The notes beneath the pieces were generated by a model, which did no database searches, was not told the DNA's origin, and saw only the letters and a list, made by a program, of their open reading frames with translations. The position numbers and the translations under genes are program-made. A stretch of DNA of 64,000 nucleotides from Nostoc sp. FACHB-892 (GTDB lineage Bacteria; Cyanobacteriota; Cyanobacteriia; Cyanobacteriales; Nostocaceae), in assembly GCF_014698795.1 (NCBI RefSeq), contig NZ_JACJTR010000012.1, positions 1 to 64,000 on the forward strand. The letters run 5' to 3'. Positions 17,263 to 26,280 of the stretch are shown piece after piece. The first letter of the stretch is position 1; every line of letters begins with the position of its first letter.

Positions 17263-17784
17263 ATGCCAAGAACACAAAAGAACGATAATTTTGTTGACAA
17301 ATCCTTTACAGTGATGGCGGATATCATCCTGAAGATCCTGCCAACCAACAAAAAAGCTAAAGAAGCATTTGTTTATTATCGAGATGGTATGTCAGCCCAA
17401 GCAGAAGGGGAATATGCTGAAGCATTGGAATATTATGAAGAGGCTTTAACGCTAGAGGAAGATACCAACGATCGCGGCTATATTCTCTACAATATGGGGC
17501 TAATCTATGCCAGCAACGGCGACCACAGCAAAGCTTTAGAACTGTATCATCAGGCAGTTGAGTTAAACCCACGGATGCCCCAAGCCTTGAACAACATCGC
17601 CGTGATTTATCACTATCAAGGTGAAAAGGAGAAAGAAGCTGGAGATAACGAGGCTGGCGAAGCACTGTTTGACCAAGCAGCAGACTATTGGATTCGAGCC
17701 ATTCGCATGGCTCCCAATAACTACATCGAAGCTCAAAACTGGCTGAAAACCACCGGGCGATCGCAAATTGACGTATTCTTTTAG
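17263..17784 (+). CDS. ycf3: Photosystem I assembly protein Ycf3
   Basis: From the ATG at 17263 the protein has 173 residues, the standard Ycf3 length, and starts [15 protein letters not shown] as in other cyanobacteria. It contains three tetratricopeptide repeats: [21 protein letters not shown], the [22 protein letters not shown] unit, and [14 protein letters not shown]. Ycf3 is a chaperone for assembly of photosystem I at the thylakoid membrane. The open frame continues to 17131 only because the spacer repeats have no stop. Downstream is an inverted-repeat spacer and then gatC. Confidence 0.97.
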   Translation: MPRTQKNDNFVDKSFTVMADIILKILPTNKKAKEAFVYYRDGMSAQAEGEYAEALEYYEEALTLEEDTNDRGYILYNMGLIYASNGDHSKALELYHQAVELNPRMPQALNNIAVIYHYQGEKEKEAGDNEAGEALFDQAADYWIRAIRMAPNNYIEAQNWLKTTGRSQIDVFF

Positions 17785-17855
17785 TCATTAGTCATTAGTT
17801 CTTTGTCATTTGCTAAGGACTAATGACCAATGACCAATGACCAATGACAAATGAA
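17785..17855. repeat. Inverted tandem heptamers after ycf3
   Basis: AGTCATTAGTCATTAGTTCTTTGTCATTTG is the complement of the following ACTAATGACCAATGACCAATGACAAATG units, so the block can form a hairpin and may stop or stabilise transcripts. Similar inverted blocks lie at 56700-56780 and 57605-57712. Confidence 0.7.
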
Positions 17856-17860
17856 AAAAT

Positions 17861-18151
17861 ATGATTGACCAAGAACAAGTTCATAAAGTAGCTAATCTTG
17901 CCCGTTTAGAATTGACTCCAGAAGAAGAGGAACAATTCACTACTCAGTTAGGAAGTATTTTGGATTATATTCAACAGTTGGATGAACTTGATGTTAGTAA
18001 TGTGCCCCCAACAACGCGGGCAATTGATGTCAGTAACATCACACGAGAGGATGAATTGCAACCCTATCCTGACCGTGAAAGCATCCTCAACAGTGCGCCT
18101 GAGCAGGAAAGTGATTTTTTCAAAGTTCCAAAAATCCTCAACGCTGAATAG
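17861..18151 (+). CDS. gatC: Asp-tRNA(Asn)/Glu-tRNA(Gln) amidotransferase subunit C
   Basis: The 96-residue protein begins with [19 protein letters not shown] and includes [17 protein letters not shown] and [11 protein letters not shown], all typical of GatC. It stabilises the GatA-GatB complex that converts mischarged Glu-tRNA(Gln) or Asp-tRNA(Asn). gatA and gatB are not in the window. Length is normal. Confidence 0.95.
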   Translation: MIDQEQVHKVANLARLELTPEEEEQFTTQLGSILDYIQQLDELDVSNVPPTTRAIDVSNITREDELQPYPDRESILNSAPEQESDFFKVPKILNAE

Positions 18152-18207
18152 TCAAAAGTCAAAAGTTTTAGATTCTTGACTTTTGACTAATAACTAAGGA
18201 GATAATT

Positions 18208-19176
18208 ATGGGTTTGGGAATTCTTAAGGATGGTCAGTGGATATCTCGAAGGGAACAAGAAGACTCAGAAGGTAAATTTATCCGCCCATCAACTACTTTC
18301 CGCAACCACATTACAGCTGATGGTTCTGGTGGGTTGAAAGCTGAAGCGGGGCGCTATCATCTGTATATTTCTTGGGCTTGCCCTTGGGCGTGTCGCACCG
18401 CTATTATCCGTCAATTGAAAGGACTCCAAGATGTTATTGGGTTATCGGTCGTTGCAGCAGAAATTGATCAAAATAGCTGGGAATTTAGTGATGAACCAGG
18501 GTGCATTCCCGATACAGTCAACGGTACTCAATATCTTTGGCAACTGTATCTGAAGGCTGACCCTAGCTATAGCGGCCGCGTGACAGTTCCAGTTTTATGG
18601 GATATCCAAAATGGGACAATTATAAATAATGAATCCCGCGAAATCATTCGGATGTTTGATACAGAATTCAATGCTTTCGCTAAACAAAATATTAACTTTT
18701 ATCCAGAACATTTACAAAAAGTAATTGACGAGACAATTGATACAATTTATCAACCAATAAATAACGGTGTTTACCGGGCGGGATTTGCTACTACTCAGTC
18801 AGCTTATGATGAAGCGGTAACGGAACTATTCACGGCTCTCGACTACTGGGAAAAAGTATTGGGAAATCAACGCTATCTTTGCGGAAATCAAATTACTGAG
18901 GCGGATTGGTGTATGTTCACTACTCTGTTTCGTTTCGATGTAGTTTATTATGTGCATTTCAAATGCAACTTATGCAGAATTGTAGATTATCCAAATCTGT
19001 GGAACTATCTTAAAGAACTTTACCAACTGCCGGGAGTCAAAGAGACTTGCAATCTTGACCACGTCAAACGGCATTATTACAGAAGCCATCCCCAAGTTAA
19101 CCCAACTCGCATCGTCCCAAAAGGCCCACTAATTGATTTTGATGCACCCCACAACCGGGATAAAATTTTTGCTTGA
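18208..19176 (+). CDS. Glutathionyl-hydroquinone reductase (ECM4/YqjG type)
   Basis: The 322-residue protein has the Xi-class GST layout: FRNHITADGS, then the catalytic Cys58 in SWACPWACRTAI, the VPVLWD and NNESREIIRMF glutathione segments, and a helical C-domain with YLCGNQITEADWCMFTTLFRFDVVY. These enzymes reduce glutathionyl-hydroquinones. GGAGATAATT before the ATG is a good ribosome binding site. Independent of the GST at 15618. Confidence 0.93.
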   Translation: MGLGILKDGQWISRREQEDSEGKFIRPSTTFRNHITADGSGGLKAEAGRYHLYISWACPWACRTAIIRQLKGLQDVIGLSVVAAEIDQNSWEFSDEPGCIPDTVNGTQYLWQLYLKADPSYSGRVTVPVLWDIQNGTIINNESREIIRMFDTEFNAFAKQNINFYPEHLQKVIDETIDTIYQPINNGVYRAGFATTQSAYDEAVTELFTALDYWEKVLGNQRYLCGNQITEADWCMFTTLFRFDVVYYVHFKCNLCRIVDYPNLWNYLKELYQLPGVKETCNLDHVKRHYYRSHPQVNPTRIVPKGPLIDFDAPHNRDKIFA

Positions 19177-19827
19177 TTAATACTGCTGACCTTTAACTGT
19201 TTTGTTCGCTTGTTGCGTCATCGCTTCATGAGTACTATAAGTAACCTGAGTTCGGGATAAGCTGAAACCCTCATTACACCGTTGCTTGATTCTGAGATAT
19301 GTCTACGTGTTTGCACCGTTTCAGTCAACTAACGCTGAATAAATCTTCTTAACCTGAACTGACGTTGATTAATTTTCTTCCAAATTTCTACGGTTATAAC
19401 AGAAGCCGACATTAGGATACACTGGCTTTTGAATAGACCAGAAGTTCAGCAGCGACTTTGTTTATTACTGGTGGTGACTTACTGCCTAGTATCCTATCGC
19501 TTTTTACTGTATGAAACTTACTCCAGCCTACGGTAAGTCTCCCTGAAAAAGGTTTCTTAACATCTACAACAACTCCCACTGTTTTGAGGTTATAGCCTTA
19601 GAATATTTACAAGCTTTACTTACGAATTAGCTCTCTCTAGAGAAAGTACCGTTTTACTGTCTAAGCTGACATTCTACCTGTTTCTATTGGAATTTGTGTA
19701 GCTTAACAAATTAGCGGATTCATTAATATTAAGCCTGTTTTACTATTTAGTTTCTTACTTTGACCTAATTAGACAGCTAGAGTGTTCATTTCACTTTGTT
19801 CAATAGCTTTTAGCCCTTATCGCTCCC
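19177..19827. other. 650-base spacer, no gene recognised
   Basis: No frame longer than about 30 codons looks coding. AACCTGAGTTCGGGATAAGC at about 19243 resembles terminal words of the repeat elements at 10371 and 44359, and AACCTGAACTGACGTTGATT follows about 100 bases later. The rest is T-rich with scattered CTTAC words. It may contain a decayed insertion element or an unrecognised RNA. Confidence 0.35.
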
Positions 19828-20340
19828 ATGCTGACTCATCACCGCAAGCCCGTGTGCTTATCACTTATTTCCACTGACCTACCAATTTGGTCTGTTGTAG
19901 AAACTGCCGCGACATTGTATCAAAAAGATACTGATAGATTCCATTTGCTGCTGACCGCACCACCTGTAATTAGCTGTGAAGTCGGAAGTGTTGTAAGTCC
20001 AGAGGAAACACTTCCCCAAAGTAAGAGCAAAGCTTACGCCCCTAATAGTCCCAGAATTTTGTGGTTGGAGATTTCACCTTACCGGGTTATCATGACTATG
20101 CAAGGTAATGCTCAAGTGAGTTACCGTCACTTTTGGGAACAGGGCGTTTATGGCATTAGTCGCTATTGGTTACCAACTGAGTCATTGCAACCTAACGATC
20201 CTATTCGTTTACGAAATTTTACTAGTAGCCTAACTCTTAACGGACATCCCTTACCAGAACATTTGCGTCTGGAATATGAATTGTGGGCAGAAAAAGTCCA
20301 ACTAGGATGCTACATACTTAATTTGGAAATTAAACACTGA
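19828..20340 (+). CDS. Hypothetical protein (170 aa)
   Basis: Not recognised. The product has an aromatic-rich middle (RILWLEISPYRVIMTMQGN, VSYRHFWEQGVYGISRYW) and a C-terminal RLEYELWAEKVQLG, with no membrane segment or signal peptide. No good ribosome binding site precedes the ATG at 19828, and the long spacer upstream has no candidate alternative start. It could be a lyase-like or lipocalin-like small enzyme, but I see no diagnostic motif. Confidence 0.6.
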   Translation: MLTHHRKPVCLSLISTDLPIWSVVETAATLYQKDTDRFHLLLTAPPVISCEVGSVVSPEETLPQSKSKAYAPNSPRILWLEISPYRVIMTMQGNAQVSYRHFWEQGVYGISRYWLPTESLQPNDPIRLRNFTSSLTLNGHPLPEHLRLEYELWAEKVQLGCYILNLEIKH

Positions 20341-20421
20341 ATATTTATGGGGAGTAAAGAGTAGGGAGTAGAGAAAAGTTTTCTCAATACTCAATGCCCC
20401 ATGCCTAATTCCAAATCCCTT

Positions 20422-21003
20422 TCAACCAAAATAACTGGGTTGGTTTCCAGGTTTCCATTTAATATTGCAACCAACACTCGGCTTTTGCTCGCTTGTAACA
20501 GGTTTACCTGCTAGCACTGCTTCAATAGCTGCTCGTAAATCTGCGCCTGTTACGGGTTTACCATTACTGGGGCGGCTATCATCTAATTGTCCGCGATAAA
20601 CAAGTTGGCGTTGGTCATCAAATACAAAAAAATCTGGTGTGCAAGCTGCTGTGTAGGCTTTTGCGGTTTCCTGGCTCTCGTCGTAGCATAAGGTAAAATT
20701 AAACCCTTGTTCTGTTGCAAATGCTTGTAACGATTCTGGCGCATCATCTGGATAATTTTTTGCATCGTTAGCACTGATGGCAACGATCGCTAAATCACTT
20801 GTAAAATAATCTTTTCCTAACTGCACTAATTCTTGTTGAATGTGCTTGACAAATGGGCAATGCCGACAAATAAACATTACCAACAGCGCTTTTTTATCTG
20901 CGAAGGTAGAAAGCGAAGTTGCCTTTCCAGATACTACTTCCGGTAGATTAAAATCTGGCGCTTTTGTGCCCAATGGCAACATAGTTGAAGCAGTTAAAGC
21001 CAT
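20422..21003 (-). CDS. Thioredoxin-fold (AhpC/TSA-like) protein
   Basis: The 193-residue protein has a thioredoxin/peroxiredoxin fold: LGTKAPDFNLPEVVSGK at the start, a redox motif CRHCPFV at about residues 46-52, AISANDAKNYPDDAPE, and a cis-Pro-containing CTPDFFVFD segment. The SVGCNIKWKPGN end is shared by a widespread family annotated as thioredoxin family or redoxin. The CxxC-type motif suggests disulfide exchange or peroxide reduction in the cytoplasm. No membrane anchor. Confidence 0.85.
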   Translation of the reverse strand: MALTASTMLPLGTKAPDFNLPEVVSGKATSLSTFADKKALLVMFICRHCPFVKHIQQELVQLGKDYFTSDLAIVAISANDAKNYPDDAPESLQAFATEQGFNFTLCYDESQETAKAYTAACTPDFFVFDDQRQLVYRGQLDDSRPSNGKPVTGADLRAAIEAVLAGKPVTSEQKPSVGCNIKWKPGNQPSYFG

Positions 21004-21087
21004 AATTTACCTAATAACTTTACGCTGATAACTAACGGCTTTTGCTATCAGTATATTTTTACTCTAGCACTAAGTTTTCCATAAATT

Positions 21088-21113
21088 AAGAGACGGTAAA
21101 TTTACCGTCTCTT
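21088..21113 (-). terminator. Perfect 26-bp palindrome after the HLIP gene
   Basis: AAGAGACGGTAAA and TTTACCGTCTCTT are perfectly complementary with no spacer. It lies about 37 bases beyond the HLIP stop on the minus strand. The T-run is weak, so it may act as a stabilising hairpin or a bidirectional terminator. Confidence 0.6.
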
Positions 21114-21149
21114 ATCATTTGTTGAGAATTAAGTTATAGAAATTAGTTT

Positions 21150-21365
21150 TTACAGACTTGCCAAAACACCAATGATGCCGTGTCCTGTGAATACTTCTAA
21201 TGCTATCAGAGAGACAAAACCAATCATTGCTAAACGACCATTGAGCATTTCTGCATAGGGAGTGAAACCAGTGCGATCGCCTTGCTCATCTATGTAAACC
21301 TTTGGCTCGATCGCAAAGTTGTTCAGTTTGCCTTGGTCGTCAATTATAGCAGTGTTTGTACGCAT
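21150..21365 (-). CDS. High-light-inducible protein (chlorophyll a/b-binding-like)
   Basis: From the ATG at 21365 the protein has 71 residues: a polar N-terminus and a single membrane helix with the Chl-binding motif [13 protein letters not shown]. HLIPs (Scp proteins) bind chlorophyll and carotenoid in thylakoids and protect photosystems or chlorophyll synthesis under excess light. An extended frame to 21419 would add 18 residues with no family match. GGGAAAAATCT upstream is a modest ribosome binding site. Confidence 0.93.
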   Translation of the reverse strand: MRTNTAIIDDQGKLNNFAIEPKVYIDEQGDRTGFTPYAEMLNGRLAMIGFVSLIALEVFTGHGIIGVLASL

Positions 21366-21565
21366 AGATTTTTCCCTGTCTTCTCTTTGTGTAAATAACT
21401 GTAACGAAAATATTAACATTTGTAAAGTATTTTAATTTGATCAGCTAGAAGTCCAAGCCAGAGAAGAGATATGATGATGAATCGAGTTCAAAGCCATGTT
21501 TAAGCAACAGGCTCCGCTCCTTGTTCGTAAGCACTTTCAATCACAAATCCATCCCCCAACAGCTA

Positions 21566-22288
21566 ATGCATCGATTTCGAGTAGAGGTTATTGCCAAAAC
21601 ACCAAACCCGCAGCAGGTGATTTATGCCGCGATGCATCAGGACTATACTGATGGGTTCGTGTTTGATGAGCGCGACTCTTGGCCCTCGGAGTCACAAAGC
21701 GGCGAAGTTATTGTTAAGCGACTTTTAGCGGGTGAAAGGGGACACTATGGGCCTCTAGAGCATCCCCAGATTGTTTTCAATTGTGGCTACTTTCCCCACA
21801 GTGTGATGCAGCAGGCTCGTACTCATCGTGTAGGCGTATCATTTGATGTTCAGTCTTTTAGATACACAGGCAACCAATTTATTGATGTAGTAGAAGGTAA
21901 GAAAGACATAGAAGATGTTTTTTATCTACGTCCCGTTGGTTATTACACTGATAGGCAAGGAAAAAAGTACCATTATTCGCCAGAGCAACGAGCAGCAGAT
22001 TTGCAGTGGTGTCTAGAAGCAGCTAAACGATATAAAGCTGATTTTGAGGGTGGAATGTCTGAAGAACATGCAAGAGGTAAAGTGCCTTTTGATTATCGCC
22101 AGCATTTTGTAGTTAGCTTCAATTTAAGGTCTTTCTTGCATTTTTGTGACCTGAGAAATAAGAAAGATGCTCAACTTGAAATTCAAAAATTGTGTGAAAT
22201 GATGTGGCCTCATTTTGAAGATTGGACACCTGCGATCGCACAATGGTATGAAAAGCAGCGTCTGGGTAAAGCTAGACTTGCACCATAA
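21566..22288 (+). CDS. thyX: Flavin-dependent thymidylate synthase
   Basis: From the ATG at 21566 the protein has 240 residues. The ThyX signature appears in QARTHRVGVSFDVQSFRY (RHR-x7-S type), with HYGPLEHPQIVF earlier and DYRQHFVVSFNLRSFLHF and DAQLEIQKLCEMMWPHF later. The enzyme makes dTMP from dUMP using FAD, NADPH and methylene-tetrahydrofolate. The longer frame from a TTG at 21521 has no support. dcd, which supplies dUTP, lies 0.7 kb downstream on the opposite strand. Confidence 0.95.
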   Translation: MHRFRVEVIAKTPNPQQVIYAAMHQDYTDGFVFDERDSWPSESQSGEVIVKRLLAGERGHYGPLEHPQIVFNCGYFPHSVMQQARTHRVGVSFDVQSFRYTGNQFIDVVEGKKDIEDVFYLRPVGYYTDRQGKKYHYSPEQRAADLQWCLEAAKRYKADFEGGMSEEHARGKVPFDYRQHFVVSFNLRSFLHFCDLRNKKDAQLEIQKLCEMMWPHFEDWTPAIAQWYEKQRLGKARLAP

Positions 22289-22398
22289 TCATATTTTGGG
22301 GCAATTAATTCATACTGAATTCTGACCGGAGGCGGAGCATTTCCGGCTCCGCTCCTGAGTTCTAAATTATTCTTATAAAAAATTCATCAAATGCTTTC

Positions 22399-22914
22399 AT
22401 GCGTTGAGATTCAATATTTTACAAACTGTTTCAACAGTCTCCCACTTTGCTCTTTGAACTAGTGGCAAATCCTCCAAGCAATGCAGATAGTTATCGTTTT
22501 GATTCAGTAGCCGTCAAATAACCTAAATTTGAAATTGACGGAGTATTTCTACCACCTGAAAGCGATGATGCTGGAGTTGTATATTTTTGTGAGGTGCAGT
22601 TCCAGAAAGATGAACAACTTTATGAGAGAGTATGGGCTGAATCTTCGTTATATTTCTACCGCAACCGTGCCAGATTTAGCGACTGGCAAGCAGTGATAAT
22701 TTACCCGTCGTGCAGTATCGAACAAAGTGAAGTAGTACGGTCTTGGGTCCTCCCCAACTGGAGTAACTTAAACTATCTCAGTATAGACATTTGCAGAGGT
22801 AGGAAAATAGCACAGATGGTTATCAAACCAGTTTTATCAGTTTCCATCAAAGCTATAAAAGAACTGGATATAACTTCTAAAAGTTCAGGAGGATTTAGCT
22901 CAACAGGAACATGA
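22399..22914 (+). pseudogene. Decayed Rpn/DUF2887-type nuclease gene
   Basis: In one frame the sequence reads as the start of a Rpn family (recombination-promoting nuclease/putative transposase) protein: after ATG at 22399 a TGA at 22405, then FYKLFQQSPTLLFELV, NADSYRFDSVAVK, a TAA at 22519-22521, PKFEIDGVFLPPESDDAG and VYFCEVQFQKDEQLYERVW, followed by RFSDWQAVIIYP. After SIEQSEVVRS the similarity is lost, consistent with a frameshift and a missing C-terminal half. At least two nonsense codons and one frame disruption make this inactive. These genes are abundant and mobile in cyanobacteria. Confidence 0.85.
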
Positions 22915-22943
22915 ATTAAATTGAGTTATTTAAAAACGTTCCA

Positions 22944-23543
22944 TTATACCTTTGCTAATGTAACAATCTCTAGTTGATCCTGATATTTACCTTGACGGGC
23001 TTCATAACTAATAGCGCAGGGTTCGCCTTCTAAAAATAGCAATTGCACTACGCCTTCATTAGCATAGATGCGACAGTCAGCACTAGAAGAGTTGGAAAAT
23101 TCTAAAGTTAAATGGCCTCGCCATGCAGCTTCAGCAGGCGTTAGGTTTGCTATTATGCCACAACGCGCATACGTAGATTTACCGATGCAAATTACAGTAA
23201 TATTCTCAGGAACCTCTAGTTTTTCTAGAGCAACCCCAAGTCCGTATGAATGAGCAGGTAAAATAAAATAACTGCCATTGACATCTGTGTGCAGTGCTGT
23301 TGGCTCCAAATTTTGGGGATTAAAGTTTTTGGGATCAACTACAGTTCCGGGAATGTGGCGAAAAATACGGAACTCAGCCGAGGAAAGGCGTATATCGTAG
23401 CCATAAGAAGACAAACCGTAGCTAATTACAGGTTGAACCGCTACAGACTCATCTTTTTGTACTTTTCGGATTAAACTTGGCTCAAAGGGCGAAATCAAAC
23501 CCTGTTGAGCCATTTCAGTAATCCAGATATCGTTCTTAATCAC
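22944..23543 (-). CDS. dcd: dCTP deaminase
   Basis: The 199-residue protein starts at a GTG (MIKNDIWI) and carries LSSYGYDIRLS, the DPKNF segment, GKSTYARCGIIANLTPAEAAW (with the nucleotide-binding Ser/Arg and catalytic Glu region), and GHLTLEFSNSS. It deaminates dCTP to dUTP, feeding dUMP for thymidylate synthesis. Together with the nearby thyX it covers two steps of the dTMP route; a dUTPase is not visible in the window. Confidence 0.93.
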   Translation of the reverse strand: MIKNDIWITEMAQQGLISPFEPSLIRKVQKDESVAVQPVISYGLSSYGYDIRLSSAEFRIFRHIPGTVVDPKNFNPQNLEPTALHTDVNGSYFILPAHSYGLGVALEKLEVPENITVICIGKSTYARCGIIANLTPAEAAWRGHLTLEFSNSSSADCRIYANEGVVQLLFLEGEPCAISYEARQGKYQDQLEIVTLAKV

Positions 23544-23605
23544 AAGTTCGCTACTAATGTTAATTTAAACAGACTTGATATATTAGCACGACTTGAGTAT
23601 TTTCT

Positions 23606-24142
23606 TTAAGGTCGATAACTACGGCGTATTTCTGTAATTTGATCTGCTACATTCAAAATAGATTTCGGCATCTCCGGCCCTGTGAGAATGATATCGACGT
23701 GGGGAGGGCGTTTTGCCAGAAACGCTAAAACTTCCGTTTCAGGAATTAAACCAAAGTTAATCGCTAAACTTAACTCATCTAAGACAACGAGAGAATACTT
23801 ACTTTCACACACTACTTGTTGTGTATATTGCCACAGCTTTTGTAAAGCTTGGTTTTCCGTATCGTCTAAATGTGGTGTATCAATACAACGAGGCAAATCA
23901 CAGCGAATCCAATCTAAATTTTGTCCTAATTGTATGGGTCGATCCTGCCCTTGACGAATACCTCCTTTAAGAAACTGGACTATTAATACTGGCGTTCCTT
24001 GTCCAGCTATCCTCAGTGCTTGCGCCATAACGCTCGTAAAAAAGTTGCGATGGGAACTAGTGAAAACTTGCACTAGTCCTTCAACTGGATATGGTAAGGT
24101 TAGAGTTGAATTTATACTTGGAGTCTCTAGCTGGGCAACCAT
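23606..24142 (-). CDS. CobO/BtuR-like protein with degenerate P-loop
   Basis: The 178-residue protein is homologous to cob(I)yrinic acid a,c-diamide adenosyltransferase of the CobO/BtuR type: VLIVQFLKGG, the LDWIRCDLPRC stretch, YSLVVLDELSLAINFGLI (Walker-B-like) and RPPHVDIILTGPEMP. The expected Walker A (TGxGKGKTT-like) is replaced by FTSSHRNFFTSVMAQALR, with no GKT/GKS, so ATP binding as in CobO is doubtful. It could be a specialised cyanobacterial paralogue. Start at ATG 24142. Confidence 0.8.
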   Translation of the reverse strand: MVAQLETPSINSTLTLPYPVEGLVQVFTSSHRNFFTSVMAQALRIAGQGTPVLIVQFLKGGIRQGQDRPIQLGQNLDWIRCDLPRCIDTPHLDDTENQALQKLWQYTQQVVCESKYSLVVLDELSLAINFGLIPETEVLAFLAKRPPHVDIILTGPEMPKSILNVADQITEIRRSYRP

Positions 24143-24473
24143 AGGGTTAAGTTCAAAAATTTACAATAAATTAGAAGTTTATGCTGGCGGTACTTATTAC
24201 AAATCTGCCTGTATGCTCAATCTGTTTTTCACAGGTTTGATGAATTTGGCAAATTGCATTCTTAGTCAAACACTACGTTTGTGCTGAAGTCAAGAGTCAT
24301 TTTCTTTTTTCTCTGAAAGCAGTTGTAAAAATAAAAACACATGAGTTGGAGTTCCAATTATTTAAAAAAGCTGGGCATAACGGCTGAAAATCTCTAAATG
24401 TTAGAGTTATCGGTTGTTTGGGCAAAGCAGACTTAGCAGGTAGTGAATTTGACAAGATGAGGAGCTAATTTTT
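24143..24473. other. Divergent spacer, no gene seen
   Basis: About 330 bases between the divergent CobO-like and adenylate-kinase-like genes. AT-rich, no strong hairpin and no coding frame. GAGGAG nine bases before the GTG at 24474 is the ribosome binding site of the next gene. Confidence 0.5.
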
Positions 24474-25097
24474 GTGAGATTGGTGATTCTGGGAGGTTCA
24501 GGATCGGGTAAAAGTACTCAAGCGCAAAGGCTTTGCAGATACTTTGATATTCCTTTGATTTCTACAGGTGAGATTTTACGGGAAGCGATATTTGGCGATA
24601 AGCTCCTCCCGGACTTCCAAAGCTCACAAGCCGATCCCCGGACTTCTCTTTCGGTTTACACTAGCCTGAGTGAACTAGGTTACCACGCACGGCCATATGT
24701 GGAAACTGGGGAGTTGGTTCCGGATGAAATGATCATTGAATTAATCAGAATTCGCCTTAGACAACCAGATATTAATTGCAATTGGGTCTTAGAAGGCTAT
24801 CCCCGTACTGCTTTCCAAGCTGAAGAATTAGATTTTTTATTGGATAATTTAGCGCAAAAGCTAGATTGGGCGATTTATCTACAAGTCCCTGAAGCAGTCA
24901 TGGTTAGCCGATCTTTGGGGCGATCGCTACCAGATGACCAACCAGAAATCGTGCAACGGCGTGTAGAATTATTCTATGATCGCACCATTCCCATCCTAGA
25001 ATATTACGACCGTCGTCGCTGCCTATTAACCATCAACGGCGACCAGTCACCAGATATGGTGCAGCAAAATATTTTGACTCTGCTTTCAGTTCCTTAG
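24474..25097 (+). CDS. Adenylate kinase family nucleoside monophosphate kinase
   Basis: The GTG start at 24474 is preceded by GGAG at nine bases. The 207-residue protein has a Walker A GGSGSGKST at residues 7-15, PLISTGEILREA, the ETGELVPDEMIIELI segment and VLEGYPRTAFQAEEL of adenylate kinases. A loop of about 25 residues (KLLPDFQSSQADPRTSLSVY) lies in the nucleotide-binding region, unusual for the standard Adk, so this may be a paralogue; a second, canonical adk would be expected elsewhere near the ribosomal operon. Confidence 0.85.
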   Translation: MRLVILGGSGSGKSTQAQRLCRYFDIPLISTGEILREAIFGDKLLPDFQSSQADPRTSLSVYTSLSELGYHARPYVETGELVPDEMIIELIRIRLRQPDINCNWVLEGYPRTAFQAEELDFLLDNLAQKLDWAIYLQVPEAVMVSRSLGRSLPDDQPEIVQRRVELFYDRTIPILEYYDRRRCLLTINGDQSPDMVQQNILTLLSVP

Positions 25098-25263
25098 ATA
25101 AACAAGCAGGGGGAGTAAATCAATTCAAAATTCAAAATTCAAAATTAAAGAACTTCTGCCTCCTCTTTACAATGCCCAATGCTCAATGTCTAATTCCCCA
25201 AAAAGATGATTTGCAACACTAAGGTAATCTTAAGGCAGTATTGTAAATCTTGAGGCAACTCCA

Positions 25264-26007
25264 ATGGCTTGGCAGCGTCCTGACGGTCGTCTTGCTTACG
25301 AACTACGTCCGATCAGCTTTTATCCCAGTTTCACCCGCTTTGCCCCCGGTTCTGTTCTCGCAAGATGCGGTGATACTCAAGTACTTTGTACCGTTAGCGT
25401 TAATAAGGGAGTTCCTAAGTTTCTCGAAGGAACGGGTAAAGGCTGGCTAACTGCTGAGTATCGAATGCTACCATCTGCTACCCAAAAACGCCAAGAAAGG
25501 GAATTATTGAAATTATCTGGAAGGACGCAAGAAATTCAACGTTTAATTGGCCGCAGCTTACGCGCAGCAGTGGATTTTGAGGCACTGGGAGAACGCACGC
25601 TAACTGTGGATGCCGATGTTTTGCAAGCAGACGCTGGAACCCGGACAACAGCCATTACAGGATCGTTTGTAGCATTGGCTCATGCGATTTCTAAATTGTT
25701 GCAAGAGGGAGCATTGGAGCGATCGCCTCTGTGTGGACAAGTAGCAGCAGTTTCCGTAGGATTACTGGAGGGAGAGCCATTTTTGGATCTAAATTATATC
25801 GAAGATGTGGCTGCAACTGTAGATTTTAACGTGGTGATGAATCAACAACTAGGAATTATTGAAGTCCAAGGAACAGCCGAAGAAGGCAGCTTTAGCCGAA
25901 CTCAGTTGGATCAGCTGCTAGATGTCGCCCAAAAAGGAATTCAGGAATTGTTAATTGCCCAACGCGAAGCGATCGCTGACTGGGAAGCGCTGTTTATAAT
26001 TAATTAG
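25264..26007 (+). CDS. rph: Ribonuclease PH
   Basis: The 247-residue protein starts MAWQRPDGR and shows [32 protein letters not shown], the [17 protein letters not shown]ase PH signature, and [20 protein letters not shown] with the catalytic Asp region. It trims the 3' ends of tRNA precursors using phosphate. Length is normal for the family. A spacer with repeat words precedes it and no operon partner is obvious. Confidence 0.96.
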   Translation: MAWQRPDGRLAYELRPISFYPSFTRFAPGSVLARCGDTQVLCTVSVNKGVPKFLEGTGKGWLTAEYRMLPSATQKRQERELLKLSGRTQEIQRLIGRSLRAAVDFEALGERTLTVDADVLQADAGTRTTAITGSFVALAHAISKLLQEGALERSPLCGQVAAVSVGLLEGEPFLDLNYIEDVAATVDFNVVMNQQLGIIEVQGTAEEGSFSRTQLDQLLDVAQKGIQELLIAQREAIADWEALFIIN

Positions 26008-26247
26008 GTTTATTAATTTTTAATAAGAATTAATAAATGTATCCTTTGTGGCGATCATCAACAAAGTATCAAGTAACTGGGTGTAAATAAAAATAATCAT
26101 CAGAGGAGTTAGTAGTTAGTATGACTCACTACTGACAACTTCCCATTGAAAGTGATAATGAGCATCTACGTTTTTCCAGCCTACTTAATCTACGATGTTA
26201 AATGTTTCAAAAGTTAAAAAGGGGGATTGTAATAAGTTCGGTATGGT

Positions 26248-26266
26248 ATTGCTGGAAGCCAGCAAT
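26248..26266 (+). promoter_or_regulatory. Leader hairpin before pgl
   Basis: ATTGCTGG (26248-26255) and CCAGCAAT (26259-26266) form a perfect 8-bp stem with a three-base loop, ending 14 bases before the pgl start codon and covering the region where a ribosome binding site would lie. It could affect translation. No T-run follows, so it is not a terminator. Confidence 0.4.
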
Positions 26267-26280
26267 ATGATGATGAAGTC

